Below, piece after piece: positions 37,974 through 49,640 of a stretch of DNA of 64,000 bases (positions are counted from its first letter, which is position 1; each line of letters opens with the position of its first letter). The position numbers and the translations under genes are program-made. Under the pieces are notes generated by a model. That model was given only the letters and a program-made list of their open reading frames with translations. It was not told the origin of the DNA and searched no databases. Source of the stretch: Micropterus salmoides (Eukaryota; Chordata; Actinopteri; Centrarchiformes; Centrarchidae); the NCBI RefSeq assembly GCF_014851395.1, contig NW_024041484.1, forward strand, positions 3,292,831-3,356,830, given 5' to 3'.

Positions 37974-38334
37974 AGCAACAGTCCCGGTAACCCCCACAAG
38001 ACTCCCTGGGGAACATAGTCGAAAGCCTTCTCCAAGTCCACAAAACACATGCAGACTGGATCAGCCAGGACACCTGTAGTAATCCTGCAAGGGTTGAAAG
38101 AGCAGGAGTTCCTCATGGTGCTCTTTCCACCACTTGACCTTATTCCCTGTCAGGGTCAGCAGTTCTCCCCTGCTGCTGAAGATGCTCTGAGCCAAGCCCT
38201 GCTTTCATCCCCTAACTCCTCCCAGTTTTTGCCTTCACAGCCATTGAAGCAGCAGTCCGTCTGGCCTTCTGGTACCTGTCAGCTGCATCTGGAGCCAGCC
38301 AAGCCTGAAAGACCTCATGGTATGCCTTTTAAAA
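37974..38334 (-). pseudogene. LINE reverse transcriptase fragment (copy 2)
   Basis: Duplicate of 23170-23530. Confidence 0.7.
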
Positions 38335-38695
38335 TTTCAACTGTCGGCAGTCATTCTGAATTGATATAATAAATCACAACTCAGCGGTCCACTTACTAGC
38401 TTTGTTGGTGCTTTCAACCACATCTCATGGTTTTCTTTAGTGAATGAAACTGTCTCAGGTCATCACGTGATCTAAGAAGGACGCAGCTCAGACGGCGGAT
38501 TGGATGAGAGGTCGCACTGGGTGTTTCCAGCAAGTTTAACTAGGATTTCTAAAAGGCATTATGAGCAAATATGTGATAGGCCACACCCACTTGCTAATTT
38601 GTTAGCAGTTGTCAACTCCATAACAAACCTGCAGTAATCCCAGAACAACCTCTATCTATCTTAAATACTTTTTACCTATTAAATCTTGATTATTC

Positions 38696-38750
38696 TCCGC
38701 GACCCTGTACGCAGGATAAGCGGTTGACGATGGATGGATGGATGGATGGA
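38696..38750 (+). repeat. LINE 3' tail with GGAT repeats (copy 2)
   Basis: Duplicate of 23889-23943. Confidence 0.65.
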
Positions 38751-39127
38751 AATCTTGATTATTATTATTATTGGCCTAAAAAAGTAGTAGTCAGTATTGG
38801 TCAGTATTTTGGATTGTCTTAAAAACTGCTGCTGAGCTTTTTACACTGTTTATAGACTAAATGATTCACTGATTAATCCAAAAGAAAATTATGAAAAATA
38901 ATAATAAAGATGAGCAAATTACTACTCAATCATTACTGTGATTATTAGTTGGCAGGCCTACTTTAATGGATAATGGACTTTAACAGACATTCAGTAGAAC
39001 TCTGCAGGGTTAAGCTCCATTCTGTTGCCTTCTGTCGTTATATAATCACTTTTGCCTTTTGGAATAGTGAAGCAGTAATTATGATTTATTCAGGAAATCG
39101 CTGATCCACAGAGTCAGAAAGACTTCG

Positions 39128-39918
39128 GGCCCTATTTAAATGATCAAAACACACAGTCTAAAGTGCATGGTGCAAGTGCATTAGGGCATGTCCAACTCAA
39201 CTTCTGCTAGTTAAACGGTGCAAAGTAAGGTGCAAGGCACAAACATGAATTAAACCAATCAGAGTGCCATCTCCCATTCCCTTTAAAAGAAAGGTGATCC
39301 CGGACAAGGGAGAGAGAGAGAGAGAGTGCAAGTGTGACTTAATATGATGTCGATGTGATATAAAATGAAGCCTAATGTTACTCCACAGTTCTGTGGTTTA
39401 TCATTTAGCATGTATGAGCTACACTGCAGAATGGAGTCTCTGTTAACAGTGACGGTGAGATAGATCCACGTTAAATATGCTCGTGTCCTCTGTGAGATGT
39501 CTGTATCCTCACTGTATTATTAGAAACTATGATGAACTGGTCGCGGGTTACATCTCTACCTTCCAGGAATCGATCTTGTCGGAGTGTCAGTGATTTAAAT
39601 AATCAATGAAGTTCTGCTGCTGTGCCTCATGTGGAAAAGCTCTTAATGAGGAGCATCTTACCGTTGGAATAATGCTCCCTTTAAATAGAAGGAAAATACT
39701 GCGCAACCGCTTTCTGCTACCTCAAGATAGCAATGCGCCAACAATACTCCTGACCACACCTAAGTGTAAGACCAACACTACTATGGGGGCACAAATAGGT
39801 TCAAGTATTTTTGCTACTAACACAACGTGGGTTCTGGGCATGGAAATGACAACTGCATTAGGTGAGAACCAGCAATGATACTTGCACTGCGCTTTGCAAT
39901 GGAATCTGTGCTGCAAAC
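39128..39918. mobile_element. degenerate GGGCCC-ended fish DNA repeat (copy 2)
   Basis: Duplicate of 24321-25110. The GA run has the same length; a 2-bp AT difference occurs near 39360. Confidence 0.5.
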
Positions 39919-40420
39919 ACAATTTTCTTGGTGCTCTATCGCTGTCCATATTTCTTCCTATCACTCCACACATTCTACTTTCAGCTGGGATTCCAGTTTC
40001 AGTGTGCGAGTGGTGAATTTACAATGTTACACAAGCTCTCTTAGCATTTTTTTACTCTAATAAATAAACTAAATAAACTGACAAAATGTCAAGAAAGGAC
40101 TGTTTTGGTTTGAAGGTGGAATTAAACCAGCCACCATTACCTTGTTGGTTACACACTTCTAAATCCATGTAATAACACTGATGTAAGAAAGAATCAAAGA
40201 AAAAAAAGACAGAAAGCTGTCCTTGAGATCCTGTAAACCACCCAACCCCAAGCCGCACTGAGCCTAATTTGTGGCCCGCACTGACAGATTGAGCTTATGT
40301 GAACACACCTGTCATAACGTTTAAGTAAGTGTACAACCTGTATAATAATTTTGACGTCTGAGACGGAGATTGCCAGTAAGTCGAAGATAATCAATTACTG
40401 TCCTAACCCTAAAGAAGAGC

Positions 40421-41368
40421 ATGGCCTGCACGAAAAAGCACAAAGTTGTCCAAGAAAACCATCAGTTAAAATCTGACTGGACTGATGAGTTTTAATTTTC
40501 TTTTACCGGACCACGCCGGTAATAAATTGACATGCTTTGATATTCATGCAGACTGTAGCTGCTTGCAGATAATCTAAAGCGGCACATCAGTGCTATATGC
40601 ACTGCCAGTTTAAACTACCCAACAAAATCAGATCACCACTAACAAAAAATAGAATGATAACATCACACAAGCACTACTTTCTGCTAATTAACATCTATAT
40701 GAGAGAGTGCAAGAGCTGCATCATTGCATGTTTTGTTTCATGGAACCTTGCTAAAGAAAAGAAGCCATTCGCTCATGATTGATGGTTGATTAAAACTGCA
40801 ATTGCAATGGTTGGCAAAGTTTTAAGTCATGAGGAGAGAAACAAGAAAGCGGTCTAGTTAACTGATGTGGAACAGCTTTCTGTGTTTGCAAGGTTTTTCT
40901 GATGGGAAGAGCTACTGTGTTTGCTTCCTCCTCCTGGACGCACAGCTGGGGAAATCCTGTCTAACAAATTGATATAGTTCTTCGAAAAGAAGGGCTTGGA
41001 TGTGAGCACAATTGTGTCCATTGTCACTGATGGAGCTTTGTTGATGGTGGGACACAAGGGCTTGGTAAGCAGGCTGGCCCGTAACCCAGTGCTCTCAGCG
41101 TGTCATCGCATTTTTTACAAATCAGTGTTGTGCGCTAAACTGTGTGGGGAAATGAAAGAGGCAATGGAGACTTTTGTATTTGTAAAAGTTCTAATCTGTA
41201 AATGTTTCAGAGCATTGCTGGAGGAAATGTCTTTAGAACACAAGGATGTTTTGCTGCATAATGATGTTCATTGGCAAAGGTCATGTTAGAGAGGGTTTTT
41301 GACCTGTGCGATCAGCTTGTGTCATTTTTATCCAGCCTGCAGAGCCAAAAAGCCCAAGAATTTCAGAA
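40421..41368 (+). pseudogene. SCAND3/ZBED-like hAT transposase relic (copy 2)
   Basis: Duplicate of 25613-26568. Here the frame from 40996 continues through FRALLEEMSLEHKDVLLHND because one base is missing relative to copy 1 (TGTTTCAG against TGTTGTCAG). Still broken upstream and downstream. Confidence 0.75.
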
Positions 41369-41952
41369 GTGACAACATGGTGTACTATTAATACTAGAAG
41401 TTTAATACTATAAGTTTTCCACACAAACAAAATTAATACAGTAAATAATAAATAAAGAAATAAAAAATGTCAATGAATTATTAAAAATGTATAAATTAAT
41501 TTTAAAAAATCAATGCTTAACTAAGCAACAATATAATTTAATAATAAAGAAAGTATAAATTAATAAAAAATATAAATTAATAAAATAAATGCATTGCTAA
41601 ACAATGAGACAATTTCATACTATAATAAAATGAATACATTCATAAAATGTATAAATAAAATTAATAACTGTGCCTACCTGGAGTGAACACACCAACAGCA
41701 GAGGCAGCTGGCACAAACTTTTTCTTTTTTGGGGGGTCGGAGTCTGAACTTTCCATACTTCAATCCATATCACTGAAGTCTGAAACTGCACCATCAGACT
41801 CAGTTCATGTAACACTGCCAAAGTTGTCATGAACTTTCTGCTCATGTTATCCTTGAGTCCTGGCAGGGCCTGTTTGTGACCGATCAGGAACGGTTCATTC
41901 CTTTCTCAATGTCACCTTATTTACTACAACTGTTGTTATGTCTTAAGCCTGT

Positions 41953-43249
41953 GTCATCAATTTAAGACTGCAATGAACCCAAACGTGTGCTTTTTTGTAA
42001 AGCTGTGGCAACTTATGGTACCATAGCTGATAAACAAAACCAAAAATGTTCTTCAGTCCGCTGCTGCTCTTCAGTCTGATTTCCTGCAAACCCCTTTTTG
42101 CTACATAAAGACTTTTCTCCCTGCATGACTGGCTCTCGGTGGTGTGCTAACTCACCTCACTTGAATATGCTAATACATGTCTTTAGTTATTTGCAATGTA
42201 AATGATAGAATCCAGTGGAGAGCTGATATCACACAGGGGTCAAAGGCTAAGGAGCCACTGAAATGATTAATACTCCGCCTATCACAGCAGCAGTTGTACT
42301 TGTGAGACTTGTTTAATCTCCTTTAGCCTCATTTAACCCTGTCGCACTTTGCATTCTTCACATTGCCCAAACCACAATAACAACAAAAAAAGAGATTCAG
42401 TAAGCGTGCTGTAGAGTGCTAGAAATACTTTTTGAACTCTGCTCCCTCTACTACATTTTACTGGGTGACACTATGATAATTGGCATCCTGGCATGTCTGT
42501 GTGCTTGCAACTACAGTGCCAGCCATGGGTATTATGTTCTGTCCCTGGGCAGTCTCTGGTGAAGATTAAAAATTGACTTAGGTCAACTGTGTAATTGGAC
42601 AAATGTGGTTATAACGGAAAGAGGATTTCGACTAATATCATATAATGAGACGTCTATAGGCTCTGCCTTACATCACATCAGAAATTGACAAATTAGTTTA
42701 GGTCATCAAAGTCAGATTAGTGCGTGTCTGCCTGATTTATGCAACATTTATTAATATGAATGTCTTTAAACATTTGGCCGGTTGGCAGGTTAAAAAAGGT
42801 TGAATTGACAACTGCAGTTGTTATTTTCTGAGGGCCTAATTTAAATTCTAAATGAATTATGTAATGAGCTAGATAAGTTGGCACCATGAAGCCTGTCATT
42901 TCATTGGTCAAGTGTCATCTCAAATTAGTTTTGTGTAATCGGTGGTCAAAGCACCAGTGGTTATGAAACCCTGTCGATTTGGCGCTTTTTTCATTAATTT
43001 TCAGCTGAAAATCATTGCAAATCTGAAATTTGCATCAGTACAAGAGGAAAAAGACAGCCACAACAACATGAACAATGTAAACCATTATGAGTGCTATAAT
43101 GAAGACAAAAATGTTTTGGTTTTATTGCAAATTTAAATGCATTCCTTACATACTGTAGAGCTGCAGCTACAGGTGTAAGCAATTATAGCGAAACTCCCTT
43201 TTGCAAACTTGACTGGTCTGAGGGATTAGTGTCTACATGTTCACTCACC
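41953..43249. other. unique sequence after copy 2, no gene recognised
   Basis: Non-coding sequence leading towards large1. The stretch 42570-42930 is rich in ATTA/TAAT words and lacks repeat features. Confidence 0.4.
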
Positions 43250-43450
43250 CTATCCACACTACTGCTTTTTCAAATCAAATCGGACACATTTTGCACCTCC
43301 CGTCCAGACTACAACTAGGAAAACGAAGACCTAAAATGGAGAAGTTTGAAAACGCTGCCGACCCCGTTTTGCGTTTCAAAACTCGAACTTAGTGAAGACG
43401 GGCCAAAACGGAGGACTTTAGAAACGATGACGCAGCCGCTCACGCTCTGC
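43250..43450. repeat. dispersed fish repeat fragment
   Basis: Text such as CACACTACTGCTTTTTCAAA, GAAAACGCTGCCGACCCC and ACGATGACGCAGCC resembles a widespread fish repeat with 'aaaacg' motifs. No ends identified; class unknown. Confidence 0.35.
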
Positions 43451-43754
43451 TCTCTGTTTGGGTCTTGCAAAGCAGAAACACGATGCTACTGAGTTTTTGA
43501 CATGGTATTTTTTTTTTAAATATTCTGTACCGAGACAATAACACTTATCTGCCTACACTTGTACTGTGCATCTTCCTTTGTGACGACACCCAGTCTGTAT
43601 TCCACCGCCACACTCCCGTGTTACATTCAGTAACAGTCCCAGCTCCTTATTGGTGCATGCAAAAAAAAAACCTTCTTCGTCTGTATTTATTTTTTCTTCT
43701 GTAACCAGGAAGAGTCCATCGCAGCGCCACACATTAATTAACATAACAACATAC

Positions 43755-43860
43755 TAACAACCACTCACACTCACACCTAAGGGCAATTTAGAGTCACCAT
43801 ACGCCAGGGTATGGCTGTGACAAGAGTTCACGGCTGCAGCCCATATACTGTACGTTGCAG
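43755..43860. repeat. fish LINE/repeat tail fragment
   Basis: CTCACACTCACACCTAAGGG followed by CAATTTAGAGTCACCA is a common fish dispersed-repeat segment. Fragment only. Confidence 0.4.
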
Positions 43861-44311
43861 GTTTACTATACCAAATTAGATCCAAAAATAACATCCAGTA
43901 TACTAATAATAGTATTGGTGACAATCTAATGATGCTTCATTTTTGTAAAAATACAATATGTAACATTAATTAGCTTTACATGGTCTCATGCTGCCAATAA
44001 GTGCCCTTTCAGCAAACGGGCTCTAAATGAGCTCTAGATGCTTGCAGGAGAGATCCTACCCTGCCCATGCTTTCAAGTAAATGCATGTTAAAACATGGCT
44101 TCTCCAATGTGCTGCGTCACCTTTGGTTCTGAGTTTGGTTGCTTTGACCCCAGTATGCCTGCTTTTATGTCTAGTTTTTAATGGTTTTACTGCTATCCAT
44201 TTAAAACCTAGAATAATGAATAATTAACAGTCCTACAGAATCTTGAGTACATTATTCAAAATGTGGCTCAGGAGGTTCAACAGCAGAAGTCATGTGATCC
44301 GCTGTAATTGT

Positions 44312-44671
44312 TAGGGGTGGGAATCACCAGAGGCCCCACGATGCGATATTATCTCGATATTTATGTTGCGATTCGATTTTATTCCAAACTTTTCCAACTT
44401 CCAATTAGGTCCCTAAAGTCAAACTTTGTCAACATCTGTTTATCTAAAAAGATATATTTGTTCATATCACTTTTTCAGTCCTCTATATGGTCCTGTTAAG
44501 TTTTCTAGTGGACTGAAAAAGCAATAGATTTTATTGTTCTAGTACCAAAAAGTTAAAACTCCCATCTGCAGTTTATATAATAAAATATCGACACTTGGCG
44601 TCCGTGTATCGATACAGGATTGCCATGGCAAATATCACCATACTATGCTATGATTTTTTCCCCCACCCCTA
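44312..44671. mobile_element. hAT-type MITE just upstream of the large1 exon
   Basis: A 360-bp non-autonomous element with 10-bp perfect inverted ends (left TAGGGGTGGG, right CCCACCCCTA). It is flanked by identical 8-bp direct repeats GTAATTGT at 44304-44311 and 44672-44679, the target duplication expected of hAT transposition. The interior is AT-rich with no meaningful reading frame. It ends 74 bp before the large1 splice acceptor, so only about 66 bp separate its right target repeat from the exon. The perfect target repeat suggests a fairly recent insertion. Confidence 0.88.
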
Positions 44672-44745
44672 GTAATTGTGGCCACAGAGGATGTCAAATG
44701 TCTGCTCCTTCTTCAAGTTTTTTTCTTTGATCTCTTCTCTTCTAG

Positions 44746-44932
44746 TGCCATGAATCAATCTGGACAACAGCTGCTACCCACATAGAGGTCACTTTACCTC
44801 TCTTTCCATTTGCTTCGGTTCAGAGGATGCTGGGAATGTGTCGCGGGCGCAGGAAGTTCCTGGCGGCCTCCCTCGCCCTGCTGTTCATCCCAGCACTCAC
44901 CTGGCTTTACCTGTCAGTCGGCGGCTTTCAAG
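44746..44932 (+). CDS. large1: large1 first coding exon (5'UTR end plus codons 1-35)
   Basis: First coding exon of LARGE1, a Golgi type II membrane glycosyltransferase that adds xylose-glucuronate repeats (matriglycan) to alpha-dystroglycan. Seen: a pyrimidine-rich tract ending in TCTAG at 44741-44745, an ATG at 44827 with A at -3, 35 codons plus one base, and a GTAAGC donor from 44933. The peptide begins MLGMCRGRRKFLAASLALLF; the basic run at residues 6-10 followed by a hydrophobic segment at about 11-31 is a signal anchor. From memory this closely matches the vertebrate LARGE1 N-terminus and not LARGE2. The phase-1 splice leaves a lone G, consistent with the Asp that follows in known LARGE1. 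The coding part is 44827-44932. Both catalytic domains lie on later exons that I do not find in this window. A weaker alternative acceptor is the CAG just before the ATG. The exon lies in the unduplicated part of the second contig. Confidence 0.88.
44750..44785 (+). promoter_or_regulatory. short upstream ORF in the large1 5'UTR
   Basis: Four bases into the large1 exon an ATG (G at -3, A at +4) opens an 11-codon frame reading MNQSGQQLLPT and ends in TAG at 44783-44785, 41 bases before the main ATG at 44827. Its position between acceptor and start codon means it would be in the mRNA if the 44746 acceptor is used. Upstream ORFs of this kind commonly lower translation of the main frame; a regulatory role here is inference. 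Confidence 0.5.
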
Positions 44933-47584
44933 GTAAGCACAGATCTCTGAACACACAGTGAAAACACATTAACGCATCAGTGCTTTGTAATATAACATAT
45001 ACAGCATCACGTGACATCAATTGGTGTCATCATCTATATAATGACACAGTGGTGTCATGGTTGCTTTGTTTGTCAGATGTTGGATTAGCCATGCTGATAC
45101 AGAATGTTCTTTGGGCAGATATTGGGATGCACTGCCATTTACATGAACCTTAAAGGTGGGGAAGGCACTGTTGGAGAACTAGCAAGAGACCGCTGGATCA
45201 AACATTTGATTTACTGCTATAAATACAGTTTCAATGAATATAGAAAATGCATAAAATAAATTCCGTGCTCCAGCTTTTAAGTGATTGTAGTGAATTTCTT
45301 TATAACATCTTTTTACTTTTAAGATTTTCATGCTGTCTTGACTGTAACAAAAATATCCAGTTGTTATGTGCATGCTGCGCCGCATGTCACGTCATGGGCA
45401 CAGCGACACAGAAACACACAACAACACGTCATCAGCGTGGAAGTCCTTCAACCCCGATACCTGTAAGGCCAAAATAATGAAATGACAGTTTGTAGACCTT
45501 TCATGCTACACACACATAGAACCATTAAATGTATATTAGAATGTGGTAACATAAAATAATAAAATAAAATACAACAATATATACAATTGTTTATATCCAT
45601 ATATACATACACCCAGAATTTTTTGAATTTGTGTCTGCAAGAATGTAAATAGTAGCAACCAGATAGTGATGATAATATAGTTTTCTTCTTCACATAAAAA
45701 GTCCCAAACCCGCAATTGTTTTGGCGCAGTCACAGTAATGTGATATGTCACAAAGTGCTGTCCCATTATATCATTTCGGGCCCTTGCAGCCTCTCGCACT
45801 GACGTCAACTAAGTCTGTTAGGGCTCAGGGTGTAGGCTTTAGGGTGGAGATTGGGATTGGTGGTCTCAATTGTTTTGATAGGCGACCTCATTAACATTAA
45901 GCCTCCTTCACACGGCTCAGGTTCTGTCTCGGATGGAAATATCCAGTGTGACTTTATAAAACAAAGTGAGCAGATTAAAGCAGTTTGTGAGTAAACACTA
46001 AAATAAGGTGCAGAATAAATTAGAATTAAAATGGTGAGATAAAAAGTCACCTACTAGAAATAGGGTAATGTATTCTTTCAAATATTTTCAGATAAAATAT
46101 ACAAATAAACCCCCTCTCTCCCCGCCCCTACAGTTATACTCATTCTGCAATGTCATTGTGTCATACAATATACAGCTCTGTCCAGTAGCCTAACCTGGAA
46201 CATTTTTTCATTTTGACACATCTTAGAGTGAGAGGAGGTATTATTATCTAACCTGCTGCAGTTTTGGAGAAAATGTAGTTATTAAAAGTTATTAAAAGTC
46301 AATGTTTTTATAATGAACAAGGGCCCCAAGATGACTAGCCAATGATTATGCTGGTGCTAATGGGGATCAGATAAAGAAAGAAAGGAAGAATTTTCCATTA
46401 CATACAAAAATAGTATGCTGTCAATTGATAGGTCTTAGAACAAAAGAAAATCAGAATCGGCAGATCAGACTAAAGAAATAGGAAATTGGAATCAGCCAAG
46501 AAAATTGTAATGGGGCCATCTCTCTCTAGATTGTATAAAAATATATAATATATAAAAAACTGCATTGTTTAAGTCTAGGCAAACTATTTAAACCATTAAA
46601 ATGTCTCTCAGTCAAACATAAAGAGTGGAAAACAATAACACCTGCACACATGAAATGAGATTTATGTCCATGGACGAGGTATGTTGGCTTCCCGACACCT
46701 CAACTCAGGACACTAATATTTGTCACACACACACTTTGAAACCATTGTGTAATTTGACAACCTCTTGTTACATAGTGACAAAATCATGTATGACCACATT
46801 TTCACAACTCTTCATCATGGTAAACCCATCTCATATATCAGGTTTTGAGCACGTAAATAGTAAAACACCGTAGTCAAACTGCAGACTCACATGGATCGAA
46901 AAAATTGCAGTAGTGTGGAAAAAATTTAGATATGTCCCTGTCTTTATCAAAAAAATGATATTATTAGGTTGATGAGAATCTTTTATCCTCCACCAAATTG
47001 AATCCATGGAAGAAAAAACACCTTGGTCAAACTCAAAGATAACATTACATTACATACAATGAATAAATGACAGAATTCTTGTACTTTTTCACTGCGTACT
47101 ATACCTTATAATCAAACATCCAGAATTGTCCCACAGAGTCTGAAGAAACACATTTCCTGTAGACAAAGTCACCCTTCCCTCCTCTTTTTCTTCTGGAGGA
47201 GGTATATTAATGAATTACTGAGGCCTGTCCAAAGTTGATTACTTCCTCCAGACAATATAGTCAAGGAGTTCTTGGAGCCATTTTAATGACTTTGACTTGC
47301 AGGATTGAAATGCTGCAGTAGTGCCATTATTAATTATGATTAAATTGACAATTTTGACTCAGTGTCACAGTCAGTGGAGACTGTATATGCGAATACGCTC
47401 CTATAATGCAACAGTCACCAAGGTCTGCAAAGTAATTATTAGATTTGGCAGTAAATTCCTGGCGGTGGGGAGCAGTTTGTGGGAGTGTGATAAGTTGTGA
47501 AAGGACCTGGCTGCAGGGAGCATCAGCTGTAGGTGAGGCCTGAATGTGTGAGACAGGAACAATGTGATTCCTGGCTCGGCCTAA

Positions 47585-47604
47585 CCCCCCCCCCCCCCCC
47601 CCCC
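47585..47604. repeat. C homopolymer, 20 bases
   Basis: An uninterrupted run of 20 C. Length is likely unreliable in the assembly. Confidence 0.9.
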
Positions 47605-48134
47605 TCCCAAGCCTGCAGTTTTATTTTCAGGCCTGTTAAACATGTAGAAATGCACTGAAACCACACCAAGCTGTGACTTAGTAGCCTATTTGCAGTAATG
47701 ATGTTACTGTATTTGTAAACAGCTGTTTTTGGCTATAGTCTAATTATAATTAACTGCATTAGGCTGTATTTGATACACAGTCCTGTATTACTGTATAGTT
47801 TATTTGAATTATACATATGTCATTTAATGTGTGTACAGTAGGTAACTGTTACCAGCTGTACTATAGTTGACAGGAATGACAGTATTAGTGAAGCTGTCCA
47901 TTTCATTACTTTATATCCATGTAATCAATATACCGATGTCAATTAGATGGTAATCTGCATAAGAAAAAGAAAATGTGGTTATAATAATTATCTGCTTATA
48001 GTGACAATTTTGACCACAAAAGACGGGATCGCTAGAAGAGCTTTCCCCTGCAAAAGAATTAATAATAATAAAAATAAAACAAATGCAGTTCAAACATACA
48101 CGTAAGTGAGAACTATATAAACATTTATTTTCCA

Positions 48135-48136
<2 letters not shown>

Positions 48137-48167
<31 letters not shown>
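48137..48167. repeat. TG microsatellite
   Basis: 31 bp of alternating TG. Confidence 0.9.
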
Positions 48168-48171
<4 letters not shown>

Positions 48172-49506
48172 CAGTATACGCCCTGTCTCTGTCTCCTTTG
48201 GGTATTTTTAATGTCGTGAGCTCATTTAGTTCTTTGGAATCTGAGATTACAGAGCTGAGGTGAAGTGAATGTCTTACATTGTGGCTGGAAGTGCATCTCT
48301 GTCTCAGCCTCTCCTATGTTATATATTCTGGTTTCTTTTGGTTGCCATGATTTTTAGTGTCTTCCTTTTTGATGTCCAGTGTGTGGTCACTGAGTCAGTA
48401 CCCGGTTAGGATCTGTCTCTGACAGTAGAGAGAGATTCTGCTGATTCACCATCTCTTTTAGGGCCAGAGAACCTTCTGGTCTACTTTGGCTTTTAGCTTC
48501 TTCTTTCTATGGTTCAAGTTTCTTTACATTGCGTTATAGTTTGGTTTCCTATGATTGGTGTTTGGAAAGCAGTGTTGTCTAGGGGGCTGGATTTAAGGTG
48601 ATAAGGTTAAAATTTGACTGCTCTCTTCTGAATGTTAATTATCAGTGGGTATCTGCTTTATTCCGCTCTATGTGCATTTTGTTGGTGTTTTTCTGTGTAC
48701 GTGTAAAATGTATCTGCAGAATTCTTAATATAAAGATTCTGTTTGGCCCATTGAGTATGGCTGAGAGGACCACATACTTCACAACTATACAGCGCAGTTG
48801 GCTGGATGACACCGTCAAATATTTTAAAATGGAATTTGGAACAAAATGTTCTCTTAGTTAAGCTTTTATTTTTAGTGCATTTGCTGCCATGTTGAAACTC
48901 CTGGATGTTGTTATGGTTATTCCAAGTGGGAGACAGCAGAAGGTCATCAGCATAAAACAGAGACTAAAAAGAAGGATTCTCCCAGTATAGTTTTTTCTCC
49001 ACCCCTGCCTCTTTGCACATGTCTGTAGAAAAAAAAAACAGTGAATATCTTTCAAATGTTGTTTGGTGTAAATGTTTGATAATTAAAGTGTGAAGGTTTC
49101 CACATGGTCAGCGTTTTAGGAGAAAGCCAATTAGATGTTCACTCAGGATGGAGTGTGTGTCAAGGAAACGTAGAATATTTTGATTAAGAATACTACAGAA
49201 TGATTTACCTAGGCAACTGCTGACACAGATGCCACAGTAGTTATATCTTTCTCTCTCTCTCTCTCACGCTCTCTGTCCATGTCTGATTGCTTTCTGTTGC
49301 TCTGTCCCTGTCTTGAATGTTGTTTTTCCTCTCTCTGCTCCCTCTGTGTTGTGTTTATCTGTCTGGCAGAGTGAGAGAGATGGTGAGTCTCTAGAGTAGA
49401 GAATAAGGTCTTATCCAGAGAAAATACATTATATGGCTAAAGTATCTGGGCACCCTGTCCACATACATTTGTGTACTTTGCTCTGCAGCTGTTTTCTATT
49501 GTTTGG

Positions 49507-49640
49507 GCTAGGGCTGGATATTGAACCTGAATACTTTTTAGGTACCAACTGAAATATGTCTGTAACTGCTAGGCCCGGGATTTGGTAGAATTTTATCTGA
49601 ATCCTTTCTAATCCCTTATCAAATAGATTTGTAATCACCG
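49507..49640. repeat. hAT-like terminal fragment
   Basis: TAGGGCTGGATATTGAACCT, then ACTTTTTAGGTACCAACTGA, resembles one end of a fish hAT-type MITE. No opposite end found nearby. Confidence 0.4.

Larger units (their letters stand above)
27644..41952 (+). repeat. copy 2 of the 14.4-kb duplicated segment
   Basis: It starts at the first base after the gap and matches copy 1 from 12738. It matches until 41952, where copy 1 runs into the gap; copy 2 then continues into unique sequence towards large1. Relative to copy 1 it has many single-base deletions between 27.9 and 31.4 kb, that is, near its contig end. Confidence 0.95.
44933..49506 (+). other. large1: probable large1 intron, first part
   Basis: Follows the GTAAGC donor of the first coding exon. 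I saw no further exon with LARGE1-like coding. It contains a 20-C run (47585-47604), a TG run (48137-48167) and AT-rich motif-dense sequence at 47200-47480. All frames are short. Confidence 0.6.
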
